Below are positions 8,180 to 19,303 of a stretch of 64,000 nucleotides of DNA, piece by piece. This DNA is from Arsenophonus sp052174455. Lineage in GTDB: Bacteria; Pseudomonadota; Gammaproteobacteria; Enterobacterales; Enterobacteriaceae. The stretch covers positions 1 to 64,000 of the forward strand of contig JBQMRP010000071.1 in NCBI GenBank assembly GCA_052174455.1. Direction: 5' to 3'. A model generated the notes under the pieces. The model did no database searches. It was not told the DNA's origin and saw nothing but the letters and a program-made list of their open reading frames with translations. The position numbers and the translations under genes were made by a program. Each line of letters begins with the position of its first letter. The stretch's first letter is position 1.

Positions 8180-9665
8180 GTGTGTGATGGTTAGATTCTA
8201 CTATAATGCTTCGTAAATCTGTTTATAGTGAGGAACTTGAATTATAATTTAAGTAAAGTTCAAGAATTATGCTTAATTTTGGTATATGGAGTTTCTGAGA
8301 TGCTGATGTGTGTTCTGCTAATTGATTTGATAAATGATCTCAATATCAAAGAAATTATATTCTAGAAAACTCTACTCTACAAATATCTCCAAAACCAGAT
8401 ATTACATCTAATTTTTTGCATGAACGCATCTGTAATGATGCGTAATAGCTGTTAATAGACATCGCTCTTAAGGGGAGCTCTAACTCATGCTGAACAACAT
8501 GCTGAAATGCCGATTTATTGATGGGCGGATTTAAATGCCACTCGTCTGTAACGATTATTTAGTACAGCGAATCATACGGACTGGTATTGGCGATGTTTAG
8601 ATTAAACTAACTAAGATTAAAATAGGAGATCACACTCGAAACTGAATATGTTTTAAAAATCCTTGTTTACCACCTTATCTGAAGTATGAAAAAATTGGCA
8701 AAGAATTACTACCATGCCTGTATAGCTACGAATCATTTCCACCCGTGATTTTCATGAAGCCCTTAGCACACTTCTCGATGAAAAGCACATAATATTCTCT
8801 ACACACCAGGGGCCATCCTTATCAGGAGACTGATATAGGAATGCTTGAAGAGCATTGGTAATGCTATCTGCGTGATTTAGCGATACCTGCTACATTTATT
8901 ACTTTGCTAATGGAATATGCCATTCTGTTAGGCAAGTTAATCACCTTTTCCTGCTGTTAAAATCGTCGGTACTGAATACATAAGGGATCTCCTTGCACTT
9001 AAAGATAGTTATCAAGAGCCAGAAATATACTGCGCTGAACTTCTGGATAACCGTGCGAGTTCGTAGCTTAGCTGTATTTAGATTTACTATGGGAGAGGTG
9101 TATATTTATTTTTTTCAAATTTAATAGTAAAGATATTGCCGGACATGTGGAACTAACATTATTAGCTATACAAAATAGCTAATGCACCAGTTTCACCTCC
9201 ATAAAGGTATCTAATCGAAGTAATGGTGAGCTAGGAAAGCTACATTACTAGAGAGCCGCGATGCCGCTAATAAATTCTTTGATATTTTGTTGGCAAGGGT
9301 TTCAGTAGTTCATTTAGCGATGAAGAAAGTAAAGAAAGATCGACAAGAACTATTAATATTTATTACATCCCGCGTTAGCGCACTGGTCCAATAATAAGAG
9401 TGATGAATTTAATTGAATCAACTTTTATGATAATGTGAGGCTATGAAGCCAATGCGAGAAAGCATTACGCTTAAAGGAAACAACTCTTTCAATTGTATTT
9501 AACCTGCTCCCATCTGTTCAGAAAACTAGAACCGACTTAGGAGGATTTTGACCCCCATGTCGATCCTGCTGGGTAAATAAGGTCTAATTTAAGGATGAAG
9601 AATAGATTCTCGAAGCATTAGAATAGAACATAGCCTGATCGTCATATACCAGCTTTACTAATAAT
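8180..9665 (+). mobile_element. IS256-family insertion sequence relic, nearly full length
   Basis: The 5' end begins near 8286 with the 'tatggagtttctgagatgctgatg' variant shared by other copies, and the 3' end resembles the tail at 1-235. Near the end, joined frames read DNVRL, PMREA and LKGNNSF, comparable to the C-terminal STFATVRLRT...REAL region of IS256-type transposases. Stops and frameshifts occur throughout. About 40 bp at 8185-8225 looks like another copy's 3' end in reverse orientation, so this locus has had more than one insertion or rearrangement. It fills the yfhL-glyQ gap. Confidence 0.72.
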
Positions 9666-10164
9666 TCCGATTAATGTTAGTCAAAAAATAATTTGAACAA
9701 TGGTAAAAATTTTATTCATTTTGTTTTTTATGATTTAATTGCGCGGCAATTCTGCCGAAATCATCATAACTTATAATCATAAAGACTATTTTATTATATT
9801 AGTATCAATGCTGATAATGTTTTTAATGAAGATTTTATTGTTAAAGTTACAGGTAAAATTATAACTGATAATGATTTTTTATAAATCGCCTTGTTCGGTC
9901 GGTCATATGAACATGGTAAAACAAGAAAATTGTTATAAGCTAAAATAAAATATATTTATTTTAATAACGTTTGTATTTATTTTTAATATTAATAATTAAT
10001 TAGTGATAAATTAGTTAATTAACTGACTTAAAATTACTAAAAATTTATCAGCCTGTTTTTTAGGTAAGGCAATATCAATGTATAATCAATGCTGTGCATA
10101 TTTGTTCGCTAAAGAGTATACTAAATCACTTTTTAATCACTATTTTCTATCGCACAAATCCAAC
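9666..10164. other. Unassigned intergenic region upstream of glyQ
   Basis: The stretch is very AT-rich. A short plus-strand reading near 9805-9880 (INADNVFNEDFIVKVTGKI) looks like decayed coding sequence, but I do not recognise the parent gene. A palindromic AGTTAATTAACT lies near 10013. A weak ribosome binding site (AGGTAAGG) precedes an alternative in-frame glyQ start at 10078. Confidence 0.4.
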
Positions 10165-11076
10165 ATGCATAAGTTTGATACTAAAACCTTTCAGGGATTG
10201 ATTCTAATATTACAGGATTACTGGGCGAATCAAGGTTGCACTATTCTTCAACCATTGGATATGGAAGTTGGTGCAGGAACGTCGCATCCAATAACTTATT
10301 TACGGGCACTAGGTCCAGAACCAATCGCTGCCGCTTATGTGCAACCATCTCGGCGACCAACTGATGGGCGTTATGGTGAAAATCCTAATCGTCTTCAGCA
10401 TTATTATCAATTTCAAGTCATTATTAAACCCTCACCAGATAATATTCAAGAGTTATATCTTGATTCATTAAAAGTATTGGGGTTAGATCTCACTATTCAT
10501 GATATTCGTTTTGTTGAAGATAATTGGGAAAATCCAACTTTAGGTGCTTGGGGACTTGGTTGGGAAATTTGGATAAATGGGATGGAAGTCACTCAGTTTA
10601 CCTATTTTCAGCAAGTAGGTGGTTTAGAGTGTAAACCAATTACCGGTGAGATTACTTACGGTCTTGAGCGTTTGGCTATGCATATTCAAGCTGTTGATAG
10701 TGTATATGATCTGATTTGGTCTGATGGTCCTTTAGGAAAAACAACTTATGGTGATATTTATCATCAAAATGAAGTTGAGCAGTCGGCTTATAATTTTGAA
10801 TATGCCAATGTTGATTTTCTATTCAAATGTTTTGAAGAATATCAAAAAGAAGCACAATATTTATTGTCACTGGAAACACCACTTCCTTTACCTGCTTATG
10901 AGCGTATTTTAAAATCCGTTCATACATTTAATTTATTAAATGCACGTAAAGCGATTTCCGTCACTGAACGGCAACGTTATATTTTACATATTTGTAACTT
11001 AACCAAGGGAGTTGCATCAGCCTATTATGCTACTCGTGAAGCATTAGGTTTTCCAATTTGTAAAAATAAAAACTAA
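10165..11076 (+). CDS. glyQ: Glycyl-tRNA synthetase alpha subunit
   Basis: GlyQ is the catalytic subunit of the alpha2beta2 glycyl-tRNA synthetase. From ATG 10165 it has 303 residues, the E. coli length, starting MHKFDTKTFQGLI (E. coli MQKFDTRTFQGLI). The frame is open back to ATG 10078, adding 29 unconserved residues. That upstream ATG has the better AGG-containing ribosome binding site, so the true start is uncertain. Conserved blocks include QGCTILQPLDMEVGAGTSHP, YVQPSRRPTDGRYGENPNR and the class II motif-like ITYGLERLAM. The stop is 15 nt before glyS. Confidence 0.95.
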   Translation: MHKFDTKTFQGLILILQDYWANQGCTILQPLDMEVGAGTSHPITYLRALGPEPIAAAYVQPSRRPTDGRYGENPNRLQHYYQFQVIIKPSPDNIQELYLDSLKVLGLDLTIHDIRFVEDNWENPTLGAWGLGWEIWINGMEVTQFTYFQQVGGLECKPITGEITYGLERLAMHIQAVDSVYDLIWSDGPLGKTTYGDIYHQNEVEQSAYNFEYANVDFLFKCFEEYQKEAQYLLSLETPLPLPAYERILKSVHTFNLLNARKAISVTERQRYILHICNLTKGVASAYYATREALGFPICKNKN

Positions 11077-11090
11077 GAGGATCTTATTAT

Positions 11091-13157
11091 ATGCAAGAAA
11101 CTTTCCTGGTGGAAATCGGTACAGAAGAGTTGCCGCCGAAGACTCTTCGTTTATTAGCTGAATCATTTGCAGAAAATTTTAAATATCAATTAAAACAGGC
11201 AGAATTGCAGTATAGTGAAGTGATTTGGTATGCCTCTCCCCGTCGTTTAGCATTAAAAGTAACAGATTTAGCTGCACATCAAGCTGATCGTGCAGTTGAG
11301 AAGCGTGGTCCAGAAATTAGTCAAGCTTTTTATGTTACAGGTAAACCAACTAAGGCTGCTGAAGGTTGGGCTCATAACTGTGGTATCACTGTGGAGCAGG
11401 CAGAACGTTTAATCACAGATAAGGGTGCATGGTTATTTTATCGAGAGACCAGTAAAGGCCGAGAAGCAAAAGAGTTGCTTGTTGATATGGTAACGAATTC
11501 ATTAAATCAATTATCGACACCAAAACTGATTCGCTGGGGAAATAAGTCAACACAGTTTATCCGACCTGTTCATACTTTAATCATGTTATTGGGTGATCAG
11601 CTGCTCGAAGGTGAAGTATTGGGTGTTCAGAGCAGTCGCGTGATTCGTGGTCATCGATTCATGGGGGAGGCTGAACTAACTATTGATTCAGCTGAACAGT
11701 ATCCTGCGATCTTACGTGAGCGTGCTAAAGTTATTGCTGATTATGAAGAACGTAAAGCCTTAATCAAGCACGAAGTAAATAAGATAGCGCAGCAACTAGG
11801 CGGTATTATTGAATTGTCAGATAATTTACTAGAAGAAGTAACATCATTGGTTGAATGGCCAGTGGTATTAACTGCAAAATTTGAACAGAAATTTTTATCA
11901 GTACCAGCAGAAGCTTTAGTTCAAACCATGAAAGGCGATCAAAAATACTTTCCAGTTTATGATAAATTTGGGAATTTGATGGCTAATTTTATTTTTGTCG
12001 CTAATATTGAATCTTCTGAACCACAGAAAATCATTGCTGGTAATGAAAAAGTGATCCGTCCACGTTTAGCAGATGCTGAATTTTTTTTTAAAACAGATTG
12101 TAAAAAACGTTTAGAAGAATATTTACCCCAACTAGAAACAGTTTTATTCCAAAAACAGCTTGGTACATTGCGTGATAAAACCAATCGTTTAGAAGTTTTA
12201 TCTGGTTGGATTGCAGATAAAATTGGTGCAGATGTTAATCATGCTACTCGTGCGGGTCTGTTGTCCAAATGTGATTTAATGACCAATATGGTATTTGAAT
12301 TTACTGACATACAAGCTATTATGGGAATGTATTACGCCCGTCGGGACGGTGAAGCTGAAGATGTAGCAGTAGCAATAAAAGAGCAATATCAACCCCGTTT
12401 TGCTGGTGACCAATTACCATCTAATCATGTCGCTGTTGCATTAGCACTAGCTGATAAAATAGATACTCTGGTAGGTATTTTTGGTATTGGCCAACCACCT
12501 AAAGGTGGTAAAGATCCCTTTGCCTTACGTCGTGCTGCGCTTGGTGTGTTGCGTATTATTGTTGAAAAAGGTTATGATTTAGATTTATTAGAGTTAACGC
12601 AGCAGGCGGTTGAGTTGTATAGTAATAAGCTAACCAACAAAAATGTTGTTGATGATGTTGTTAAGTTTATGTTAGGACGTTTTCGTGCTTGGTATCAAAA
12701 GCAAGGGTATCGTATTGATACTATCCAAGCTGTTTTAGCTTGCTGGCCAACTAAACCGGTAGATTTTGATGCTCGTATAAAAGCGGTTACTCATTTTCAG
12801 ACTTTAGAAGCGGCAAAAGCGCTGGCAGCGGCTAATAAACGAATTTCTAATATTCTAAATATATCAAATGAAAAACTAAATAAGAATGTTTTCATGAGAG
12901 TATTAAAGTCACCCGAAGAGATCACATTAGCGGCTCATCTAATTGGTTTACAACATAAGCTGATACCGTTATTTGCTGACGGGAAATACCAGAGTGTATT
13001 AATCGAATTGGCTTCACTGCGTGAAGCTATCGATGCTTTTTTTGATAATGTAATGGTTATGGATGACGATCAAATAATAAGGATTAATCGTTTAACCCTA
13101 CTAAATCAGTTGCGTGATTTATTTTTACAGGTAGCAGATATTTCTTTATTACAATAA
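11091..13157 (+). CDS. glyS: Glycyl-tRNA synthetase beta subunit
   Basis: GlyS carries tRNA binding and the anticodon-binding region of glycyl-tRNA synthetase. It has 688 residues (E. coli 689), beginning QETFLVEIGTEELPPK with a GAGGA ribosome binding site. Conserved blocks include RHGHRF-like RGHRFMG, YFPVYDKFGNLMANFIFVANI, RPRLADAEFFFKTD, KGGKDPFALRRAALGVLRI and a C-terminal DALR-like domain. It forms a two-gene operon with glyQ and appears fully intact although both sides are IS debris. Confidence 0.97.
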   Translation: MQETFLVEIGTEELPPKTLRLLAESFAENFKYQLKQAELQYSEVIWYASPRRLALKVTDLAAHQADRAVEKRGPEISQAFYVTGKPTKAAEGWAHNCGITVEQAERLITDKGAWLFYRETSKGREAKELLVDMVTNSLNQLSTPKLIRWGNKSTQFIRPVHTLIMLLGDQLLEGEVLGVQSSRVIRGHRFMGEAELTIDSAEQYPAILRERAKVIADYEERKALIKHEVNKIAQQLGGIIELSDNLLEEVTSLVEWPVVLTAKFEQKFLSVPAEALVQTMKGDQKYFPVYDKFGNLMANFIFVANIESSEPQKIIAGNEKVIRPRLADAEFFFKTDCKKRLEEYLPQLETVLFQKQLGTLRDKTNRLEVLSGWIADKIGADVNHATRAGLLSKCDLMTNMVFEFTDIQAIMGMYYARRDGEAEDVAVAIKEQYQPRFAGDQLPSNHVAVALALADKIDTLVGIFGIGQPPKGGKDPFALRRAALGVLRIIVEKGYDLDLLELTQQAVELYSNKLTNKNVVDDVVKFMLGRFRAWYQKQGYRIDTIQAVLACWPTKPVDFDARIKAVTHFQTLEAAKALAAANKRISNILNISNEKLNKNVFMRVLKSPEEITLAAHLIGLQHKLIPLFADGKYQSVLIELASLREAIDAFFDNVMVMDDDQIIRINRLTLLNQLRDLFLQVADISLLQ

Positions 13158-13207
13158 CTTATTCAGCGAATAAAAATCTATTGAATTAATCTTCAAAGGT
13201 TTTTTAT

Positions 13208-13250
13208 TTAAAATTAATCTATTTTTTTTCTAAAAATAGATTAATTTTAA
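13208..13250. terminator. Perfect 19-bp hairpin after glyS
   Basis: Arms 13208-13226 and 13232-13250 are exact inverted repeats (core AAAATTAATCTATTTTT) around a 5-nt loop, 51 bp after the glyS stop. It could terminate glyQS transcription, but it has no GC stem and lies directly before an IS256 relic, much like the 8121-8176 repeat. It may therefore be associated with element ends. Confidence 0.45.
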
Positions 13251-13264
13251 GATTATTCTTATTT

Positions 13265-13735
13265 CTAGTGTATGGGGTTTTAAGGATGATGGTATATCCT
13301 GCTGATTGATTTAATTAATGAAGTCAATAATAAAGAGATATATCATATAAAGTGTACCTTACAGAGGTATTTATAAAATTAAATATTACCTCTGATCCTT
13401 GAATGAACTCATTAGTAATAGCGTGCTAGGAGGTAAGCTGATAGATACTGTTATTAAGGCAGTGTTCGAATCTATTCTGCGATAACTTTCCCACCTCGCT
13501 GCTTTATCTATAGGTGTGATCCGTTATCTGTAACGGTTATTTACCGCAGCCAAACTACAAGACGAGTATTGACAATATTGAGATTAAAGTACCTAAGATT
13601 AGTTTGGATCGCAGTGGCGACAGAATATCCTTCAAGAGCTCGTTGCTATCGCTTTATCTGAAGCGTACAAAAAGCGGCGAATAGTTGCCTACTATATGGG
13701 TTATCTAGAATTATTAGCAGATCTGATATTATGAA
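13265..13735 (+). mobile_element. IS256 relic, N-terminal third
   Basis: The plus-strand start of the IS256 repeat ('tgtatggggttttaaggatgatgg...', '...gcgacagaatatcc') parallels 54650-55100 and 62185-62620. The similarity stops where a minus-strand IS256 fragment begins. The plus-strand copy appears to resume at about 15660, so 13265-13735 and 15660-16275 are plausibly one element split by later insertions. Confidence 0.65.
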
Positions 13736-13739
13736 TGGG

Positions 13740-14560
13740 GGCGCAAGGCTACGCTCTACTCTGATATTTTATAAATCTGTTTTTATTCTTAATTAGACAT
13801 TGTTTACCACTAGAGTTACAGCAGATTAAACCCCTTATAGCAGCGGTTCCAGCTATTTTGAGCAGATAGGAGTCAGTTTAAATAGGATTAAAAGATTACT
13901 TTCCTCGAACCACAGCGCTTCGCGCATCAGTTTCATACCACTCACTGTCACAAAATTTAATTTAATTGGATTTGTCGTTATTGTTGACGCCAAATGCGGC
14001 TGATTGATGAAAAATTGTAGAATACCAGCCATTCTTCTGAATCTTTTTTTCAACTTCTTTAAATCGCTGTAGGATACGCTGAAAACCTTGCTAATAAAGC
14101 ATTAAAGGCTTTATTAGCGGTATCACAGCTCTCTTGCTAGTTATAAGGACCTTTTTTTCTTCAACTTAGTCTTAATTTCGATTGTATGGACTTAATGGAG
14201 TGAAGGCGGCACATTAGTTATTTTGTATACCCAACAACATTAGTGCTGCATGCCCAGGAATATCTTTGTTATTTCATTCTAAAAACTAAGGACATCGTCT
14301 TCCGTAGCAGCCCTGAAAGATGTAGTTAAGTGATGCGTTAGCAAGTTCATTAATAAGTTCGGTTTAGTTTACTTTCGATTTTAGTATGATCTTTGATCGA
14401 AAAAAACTCTTTACATCCATCTTCACTACGCTAATATAACTAGTAGGTAAAGGCAATCAACTTGCCTGACAGGATGACGTATGTTTTCAGCCAAAAAATA
14501 AACGTAACGCATATGCTTAAATTACACAGCTACTATTGCCTGTTACTCTTAAGCCATTAT
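13740..14560 (-). mobile_element. IS256 relic, C-terminal to middle part, minus strand
   Basis: A surviving minus-strand frame at 13853-14053 includes TTNPIKLNFVTVSGMKLMRE followed by ALWFEESNLLILFKLTPI. It aligns with the IS256 transposase C-terminus (TTNPIESTFATVR...MREALSREEALLMVFKL). The order reverses that of plus-strand copies. The 5' third is missing, and the truncation abuts an IS1595 relic. Confidence 0.7.
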
Positions 14561-14614
14561 TATTTCAATCTGCTAATGAGCACTGAAGAAAGAGTATATT
14601 TTTCAATAATTTTT

Positions 14615-15600
14615 TAAAATGTTATTGGTAGAGAAATTTCTTATACTGTATAAAAATTTTGCTATAGAAGTTGCTATAAAAGTAAACAGTTATAGATCAA
14701 AGAGACTCTTCCTTACTTCCTGTTAACATAAAGCTGCATCTAATTAGATAGCTTGGTTATAAGCTATTAGATGATGTGATTCACATATTAAAGTAACTTA
14801 TTTGACTTTGTCTTGCCAATGTTATCACGCTAAAAATAATATTTACTTGGGACAAGTTACACAGTAATATCGTTGCGAAATCCACGATTGCAGAAAACAT
14901 TTAATAATCTTATTGAAAATCCTCTGGTGAAACTAGATCATAAGGATAGATGACTTAATTATCTATGATGTAACTTGAGTAGCTTAACTTTACGGAGAGT
15001 GAATAAACAAACAGGTATTTATTTGAAAGCAGCGTTTAGATGTTGTCACTTTTACATTGCTTCAACGGAGACAGCTAATATAAATGCACTAAGTGCTATT
15101 GTTGAAGTCGACAAAATATTTTCCCTGAATTTTTTAAAGGAACCGTTCTATTTTACATAGAAAAGTTAGAAAACGCAAGAGAAGAAAAGAAAAAAAGAAC
15201 GAATTGCGCTCTTAATTGCCCAAGATTAAGAGCGTTATGTGAGTAATGATATTTTTGAAGAGTTTAATGTAGAGTATATTATTCGTTTTCTTGGCTATTA
15301 TCGATAAAGAGTCCATCTTTATCTTGGATAGGGCTAAATGGTACGAAACCTTTTCTGTCTAACATAAGATTAATCACCATCGCCTAAATAAGGTTGAGTA
15401 ATCAGAGAGTTATTTATAAGGAATTTCAGATTAAAAATCTGAGCAGTTATGTCAGTTGATTAAAAAGATGCTTAAATGGATTTCATAATGTAGGGTTTTA
15501 TTGCTAAATTATTTAGCATGGAAAAAATTCTGTAAAACTACAGTAATTGAAATACAGATGTGCTACAAATTATTCTACAAAGAAGATAATAACCTTTGCC
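14615..15600 (+). mobile_element. IS1595-family transposase relic
   Basis: A short open frame at 14975-15160 preserves LTLRRVNKQTGIYLKAAFR and NALSAIVEVDKIF, which fit the IS1595 transposase core (L-T-L-x-x-A-x-x-x-G-I-x-x-x-T-A-F-R-W-R-H and GIVEVDETFF). It is followed by a degraded KGxR...RKPRKRG segment. The same repeat is at 21280, 44110 and 53560 (plus) and 18430 and 63290 (minus). All copies have stops. Confidence 0.75.
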
Positions 15601-15659
15601 AACATAACCAAAAACTTATTTTTTTCTACGGTAGAACTCTATTAATAGATTAAAGTAAT

Positions 15660-16275
15660 AATGGTTTTAAGAGTAAAGATAATGGTGCCTGTGCGCTTCA
15701 AGCGATTCCGTTACATTCATTTCTTAGCCCATGGGAGATATGACATTTTGTCAGAAAAGCTGGTCGCCTTTGCCTACTGCTCATTATCAACATTATTCTA
15801 TTATGACTTGTAAGCACTGATCTTAACCGTATCTCTGGGCTTGCTAGAGTAGATGGCGCTTTTAGTTTTTATGATGTAATGGAAAAGATATTTTTTATAC
15901 ATGTATGACAAATGCTATTAGCTATACAAAATAGCTAACGCAGTGGCTTTAACTTCAGAAAGTTCATGTAAGTGAAAGTTAAGGTTGATCTGCTGGAGAT
16001 TCTAGCTAGCAGAGAGTCGCGATTCTACTGATAAAGCCATTGATATTTTGTTAGCAAGATTTTTAGCGAAATATTATCCTAGAGTAATGAAGAAACTGGA
16101 GAATAATCAAGAAGAACATCTGGAATTCTATAACGTCCTGTTAGTGCACTTGACGTTACTAAGAACAACGAATAGGATTAATCGGCTTTCAAAACAGTTA
16201 AAGATACGAAGCCGATGCGAGAAGCACTGTGATTTGAGAAAAGCAACCATTTTAAATGAGTATTGAAACTGTTCC
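15660..16275 (+). mobile_element. IS256 relic, middle to C-terminal part
   Basis: It contains the longest surviving IS256 frame (16048-16266). MLARFLAKYYPRVMKKLE is followed by YNVLLVHLTLLRTTNRIN, matching the family AFxAFxERYxxKYPKAVxCL...EHWKHLRTTNPIE. The upstream part (15690-15800) matches the Y-x-D-G-I-Y...GATxDGxKEL region of other copies. It probably continues the element starting at 13265. Confidence 0.72.
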
Positions 16276-16699
16276 ATCTAGTCTTCTTAGGAAAGAGAAG
16301 AGCGTAGCACACAATAGTATAAATAGCGCAACTTGCCATACTTTAGGGATGTTCATAATCTGAGTACTATTTTATACTCTGTAAAATATTAATTTTTAGA
16401 AATTTATCCAGATGACTCAAAATAAGTCTCCTAGAAATAGTAAACTAGATAAATTAGGAAGATAACACTAGATTTTATATGTTATACCCTGTTTATCAAA
16501 GAGATTTATGATCTCCCTCTAGAAATGAATTATGTCAGATTGACTGATTTTTTATCACACACAAAAAGAAGTTATATAGAAATGTGTCAAAAAACCACCC
16601 CATTCCCCATTCTTTTTTCAATATGCAAGTATTATCCACCTCTAATCACGATTATTCGTGGTTTTGAGTAAACGCGAGATCCATAGGCTCAAGTTGATG

Positions 16700-18060
16700 A
16701 CGCTGGATAAAACTGTATTGATAGGTAATAATTAACAGTATGCTTTCCGATGAATTTATCCCCTATAGGGGAACTAGGAGTAATCCCTTATTTCCCTACC
16801 ATCTAGGAGAAACATAAAGATGAGTTTGTCGATAAACTTGATTAATATGAACAGGATTATAATTTCTATACCTCTGGTAAAATACTTAGAGGTACATCTC
16901 TCGCACAATTAAACTATTTTTACTATTGATGACGGTTGTGAAATAACTTTCTTAAAAAGACGATAAAAGTATTAATTAATCTCGATTTTAAGCGAATACT
17001 TAACTGTAGCATTTCTGTTATGCTGGATAACGACGATACTGTTGTGTTTTTCCTAAATGTTTCCATCGATGTTTTTGTTAATGATCTAAATTAAAATCCT
17101 ATAGCTTATGCGGCGTCAAAACTATCGAACAGTAGTTAGCAACGAAGGTTTATATTTTGCCAGACTGTAACTAGCAACACATTATTTAATTCTTACCATA
17201 TTTTTTGCCTTTTCAATAATAATTACTACTCTCAATCCTCTATTTCACGCCAGTGTTGCTTTATACTACAGTGAGCACGCAAACAAGGTATTAAATTGGT
17301 ATCTTTTGTGCCTTTCATGCTTATAGTTGACAACTTAATCAATATTCATCTATTAATATCTCCATCATTCATGGTAGTCTGGATATTAAACATTCTGTAT
17401 AAAATAAGTTATTCTTCAAAAAAAAAGAGAGGGTAAAGATCTTCTAAGCTTCTATCATGCAACTGATACGTTACAGTAACGACCTAATAAATCCTAGTGT
17501 TTTTCTGATATTGGAGGAAAACCTGCGACAGTAAGCAACGGTAGGGTTGCCTGAAGGCGTAATGCGGATGTTACTGTAAAGTGCACGCTTCATAAAAAGA
17601 TGAAAAAATGGGCCGCGTTACATAGTCTAAAATACCTTGGTGCTTCTTATCTTAAATGCCACAGTATACACTTTAAAACTGCGGCATTACCAATGTAGGA
17701 GTAGTTATATGTTATTACTATAACAATCGAACTAAAGTAGTATCAGTACCAGACTCTGATGCAAGAAGAGATAATCTGTCGCTATATTAACCATATTCCG
17801 GTATGGTCTATTAAGCTGATGCGTTACTCTATTGTTTTTTATCTCATCATAAATGAGATAAATTCTTATTTAAGGTATATGTGTATAAAGCACTGGAGAT
17901 GAGGATTAGCAAAAAAAAACCGGAAAAATCGAAGTTCGCTGTTTTGATGAAATGATTCTTGCGCACAAATCCTATATAAATTCATACTATATAGTAACAG
18001 GCTATTTTTATTGCCGCTCAAATTGGTAACAGAAAATAGAATTTTTATCAAAAAACACAT
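16700..18060 (+). mobile_element. IS91-family (rolling-circle) transposase relic
   Basis: Joined plus-strand frames recover blocks in IS91 order: SLCGVKTIEQ then LPDCN and QHI (17100-17190); GIFCAFHAYS and QLNQYSSINISIIHG (17300-17370); LFFKKK; VKCTLHKKMKKWAALHSLKY then LGASYLKCH (17575-17660); QTLMQEEIICRYINHIPVW (17755-17812); and YKALEMRISKKKPEKSKFAV then LMK (17885-17960). These match the family zinc finger, the HxH-containing GIFxALHTYGRQLNxHPHIH region, WKVHFAKKT...KYLGRYLKRPP and KVYEALEM...KPGFAALMK. It is riddled with stops and frameshifts. The 5' boundary is approximate. Confidence 0.7.
17838..17862. repeat. 10-bp perfect hairpin inside the IS91 relic
   Basis: TTTATCTCAT and its exact complement surround a 5-nt loop. 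It occurs where the family reads HYGFLANRKRGTLLPK, so it is probably a secondary change within the relic rather than a regulatory site. Confidence 0.4.
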
Positions 18061-18189
18061 AAAAAATGCAAAAATAATAGTTATTAAGTCAAATTTAGGA
18101 TTAATATGTCTAAAATAAGTTCATTAGGTAAAAAAATAGATACTTCGATGAAGTTTTAACTTAGATACTAAATCTGGTAAACTGATTTT

Positions 18190-18214
18190 ATCTCCTTATT
18201 AACAATAAGGAGAT
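18190..18214. repeat. 11-bp perfect hairpin at an IS256/IS91 junction
   Basis: Arms 18190-18200 and 18204-18214 (ATCTCCTTATT and complement) surround a 3-nt loop. It sits just before an IS256 C-terminal fragment. It resembles the hairpin after pnp (25580-25614) in its ATCTCC core. Function is unknown; it could be a terminator remnant. Confidence 0.4.
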
Positions 18215-18425
18215 GACTTTTGATCCTCTCTTAAAGATCGCTCAGTTTTTTAACTATGAACCAGTTCAGAGAATTTATTTACTGACCCATGGTGGTAAAT
18301 AACATCTAATTTAAATATGGAGAAGAGATTTACGAAGTATAAAAGTTAAGCCTGATCCCACCATACACTAAAATCTGCTAATAACTCTGGAATCTACTTA
18401 GATATCCTTATAATCGTCTGATATA
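18215..18425 (+). mobile_element. IS256 relic, extreme C-terminal end
   Basis: It shares 'ggtaaataacatctaatttaa', 'agaagagatttacgaagta' and 'gcctgatc' variants with the tails at 1-235, 9560-9665 and 55960-56060. No frame survives. Confidence 0.6.
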
Positions 18426-18429
18426 ACTG

Positions 18430-19085
18430 TTAATATTTTAAATGTAAAATTCCTTACCAATAACTTGATAGTTATTGAGCTTTATTAGGTGATGGTGAGT
18501 AATTTCATACTTGCTGGTAAAGATTTCATATCATTTAGTTCTATCTGAGAAAAGGATTGATTCTTATCGATGATCGGCTTAAAAAGCTAATACACTCTGC
18601 ATTAAACTTTTTAAAATTTTATTGGTCACCATGACCATCTTAATTTCAAGCGATTAAAATCGCGATTCGTTCTTTCTTTTTACTTCTTTTCTTCCTTGCG
18701 TTTTCTGGATTTCCTATGTGAATATAATGCTTTCCTTTAAAGAATTAGGAAAATATTTCATTGATTTTAATCATATCACTTAGTACATTTATCTTGACTG
18801 TTTCGCTAAAGCAAGGAAATAGTAGTGCCATTTAAATATTATTTTAAAATAAATATCTATTTATTTCGCTGATTCTCGTAAAGTCAACATATTCAATATA
18901 CATCGCAGATAACTAAATTATTTATCCTTCTGATGTAATTTTATTAGAAGACTTTCAATAAAATTGTTAAATCTTTTCGTGCATCGAGAATTTTACAACG
19001 ATATCGATGTAATATTAATGAATCTCATCCAGTGGATATTATGTTCACTGTGATAATATAGGCAGGATAAAGTTAAATGAGTGTT
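18430..19085 (-). mobile_element. IS1595 relic, minus strand
   Basis: This is the reverse complement of the 3' two-thirds of the 44110 and 53560 copies. On the minus strand it carries the 'ataactaaat...' (KWLSYLRCM-like) and '...ttaaagag...' (DETFF...KGS-like) segments. It is truncated where unique sequence upstream of waaG begins. Confidence 0.65.
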
Positions 19086-19303
19086 TAAATCTGTGAATTG
19101 ACATCATCTAACAGAATTATCGCCAATCCATCTAATAAGATAAATCTTTATGTTAAATGGAGTAAGGAAAGAATCTCTTTGATCTATATCAGTGTTTGCT
19201 TTTTTATGACAACCTCTGTATTAAAAATTCTTTTTTACTATAAGAGATTTCTACCAACATGGTCATTTATAAACCATTAAATCTAAGATAAGGATATGAT
19301 TCC

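Noticed and set aside
14975..15160. 61-codon frame as an independent gene
   Set aside because: Its residues match the middle of an IS1595 transposase and the flanking sequence continues that match in other frames; it is a fragment of a dead element.
17866..18060. Minus-strand 64-codon frame as a membrane peptide
   Set aside because: It overlaps the best-preserved plus-strand IS91 block (KALEMRISKKKPEKSKFAV).
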